Made by a program: the position numbers and the translations under genes
In this document: one piece after another, positions 33,727 to 33,970 of the stretch
Layout of the letters: the number at the start of each line of letters is the position of its first letter
Numbering within the stretch: the first letter of the stretch is position 1
Assembly: GCA_009692005.1 (NCBI GenBank)
Contig: SHZZ01000038.1
Span: 1-33,970 of the forward strand
DNA length: 33,970 bases
Origin: Gemmataceae bacterium
GTDB taxonomy: Bacteria; Planctomycetota; Planctomycetia; Gemmatales; Gemmataceae
Reading direction: 5' to 3'
The notes under the pieces: generated by a model
What the model was told of the DNA's origin: nothing
Seen by the model: only the letters and a program-made list of their open reading frames with translations
Databases searched by the model: none

Positions 33727-33798
33727 CCACAGGTAGAAATGTCCCCATCCTTCCACAGGTAGAAATGTCCCCATCCTTCCACAGATAGAAATGGCCCC
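33727..33798 (-). repeat. IS terminal repeat, three tandem 20-bp units
   Basis: Three units lie at 33727-33746, 33753-33772 and 33779-33798, with a 26-bp period and ATCCTT spacers. Their consensus on the minus strand is GGGGACATTTCTACCTGTGG; the third unit reads GGGGCC and TATCTG. They are inverted relative to the two units at 119-163. They lie downstream of the transposase stop codon, so this is the opposite end of the IS from the one at the left edge. Confidence 0.75.
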
Positions 33799-33815
33799 TA
33801 CACCACCGGGCGCCG

Positions 33816-33970
33816 CTAACTCCAGGGGTGGTCTGCCCTCGGCTTCCACGCTGGCTTCGACTTCCCCACCTGCCGCGGTTCCACCGCCCTCATTCGCACC
33901 GGACGCTCCGGCAACTCCTTCCACTTTAGCTCATGGCCCTGATACTGCAATTGCATCGTGCCATTTAACA
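33816..33970 (-). CDS. ISNCY-like transposase, C-terminal fragment cut by the window edge
   Basis: The last 50 residues and the stop (33816-33818) of a transposase enter from the right edge. The peptide contains LNGTMQLQYQGHELKWKELP and ends with a basic tail KPAWKPRADHPWS, a pattern I associate with the C-terminus of ISNCY-type integrase-fold transposases. It reads leftward, in the same orientation as the N-terminal fragment at 1-90, so the two edges hold opposite parts of two same-orientation copies of one element type. The terminal repeats start 17 nt after the stop. Confidence 0.7.
   Translation of the reverse strand, partial: LNGTMQLQYQGHELKWKELPERPVRMRAVEPRQVGKSKPAWKPRADHPWS

Noticed and set aside
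1-33970. The whole interval as a composite transposon
   Set aside because: The two IS copies are in the same orientation, but the cargo is mainly core metabolism (purL, hisG, hisI, apt, ruvX, kdsD). Base composition shows no visible shift and no resistance or transfer genes are present.
1-33970. tRNA, rRNA, CRISPR arrays, toxin-antitoxin, phage or defence genes
   Set aside because: I looked for T-loop and CCA-type patterns, regularly spaced repeats and familiar defence motifs and saw none; the only short tandem repeats are the IS ends.

Overview
The window looks like chromosomal DNA from a member of the Planctomycetota. Several things point that way together: secreted DUF1080 (3-keto-disaccharide hydrolase-type) proteins, a Tat-exported Gfo/Idh/MocA oxidoreductase, a formylglycine-type sulfatase, a PurS-PurL fusion without the glutaminase domain, and a very large LptC/OstA-like protein beside kdsD-kdsC. 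Base composition is moderately GC-rich and even to the eye. The lineage is inferred from gene content, not from a marker gene.

Both ends carry pieces of an ISNCY-like insertion sequence: the first 30 codons of a transposase at the left edge (minus strand) and the last 50 codons of one at the right edge (minus strand). Each piece is bordered on its inner side by tandem copies of a 20-bp terminal motif, GGGGACATTTCTAYCTGTGG. The two copies have the same orientation and frame about 33.5 kb of mostly core genes, so this is probably a contig bounded by repeats rather than a mobile unit.

Layout. 0.5-2.7 kb: an aldose-1-epimerase-like gene and an RsmC-like methyltransferase (+). 2.7-6.7 kb: a secreted M6-type metalloprotease with two PDZ domains, then a translationally coupled Gfo/Idh oxidoreductase and DUF1080 pair (all -). 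6.9-9.8 kb: secreted FKBP isomerase (-), DUF1643 protein (+), and an MDR dehydrogenase-TSUP permease pair (-). 9.9-12.8 kb: purL (+). 12.8-18.3 kb: a five-gene minus-strand operon for an MFS transporter, PhnP-like MBL hydrolase, UAP1-like UDP-sugar pyrophosphorylase, mannose-1-phosphate guanylyltransferase and RuvX. 18.7-20.3 kb: parvulin lipoprotein (+) and a small coiled-coil lipoprotein (-) meeting at a terminator. 20.5-22.2 kb: DUF58 plus a membrane-anchored BatD/DUF4381-like partner (-). 22.4-24.2 kb: apt-hisI-hisG (-). 24.2-26.3 kb: GNAT and EamA transporter (coupled), then a second DUF1080 protein (+). 26.4-31.2 kb: kdsD-kdsC-giant LptC/OstA-like protein (-). 31.4-33.6 kb: a small secreted CxxC protein (+) and a sulfatase (-).

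Themes. Envelope biogenesis is prominent: Kdo synthesis and LPS transport, nucleotide-sugar formation, periplasmic prolyl isomerases and lipoproteins. Glycan breakdown is represented by the sulfatase, two DUF1080 proteins and the oxidoreductase. The remainder is nucleotide and histidine metabolism. Six start/stop overlaps of ATGA or GTGA type show tight translational coupling. I saw no tRNA, rRNA, CRISPR array, phage or defence system. The most interesting unit is the kdsD-kdsC-LptC/OstA-like cluster with its oversized transport protein.
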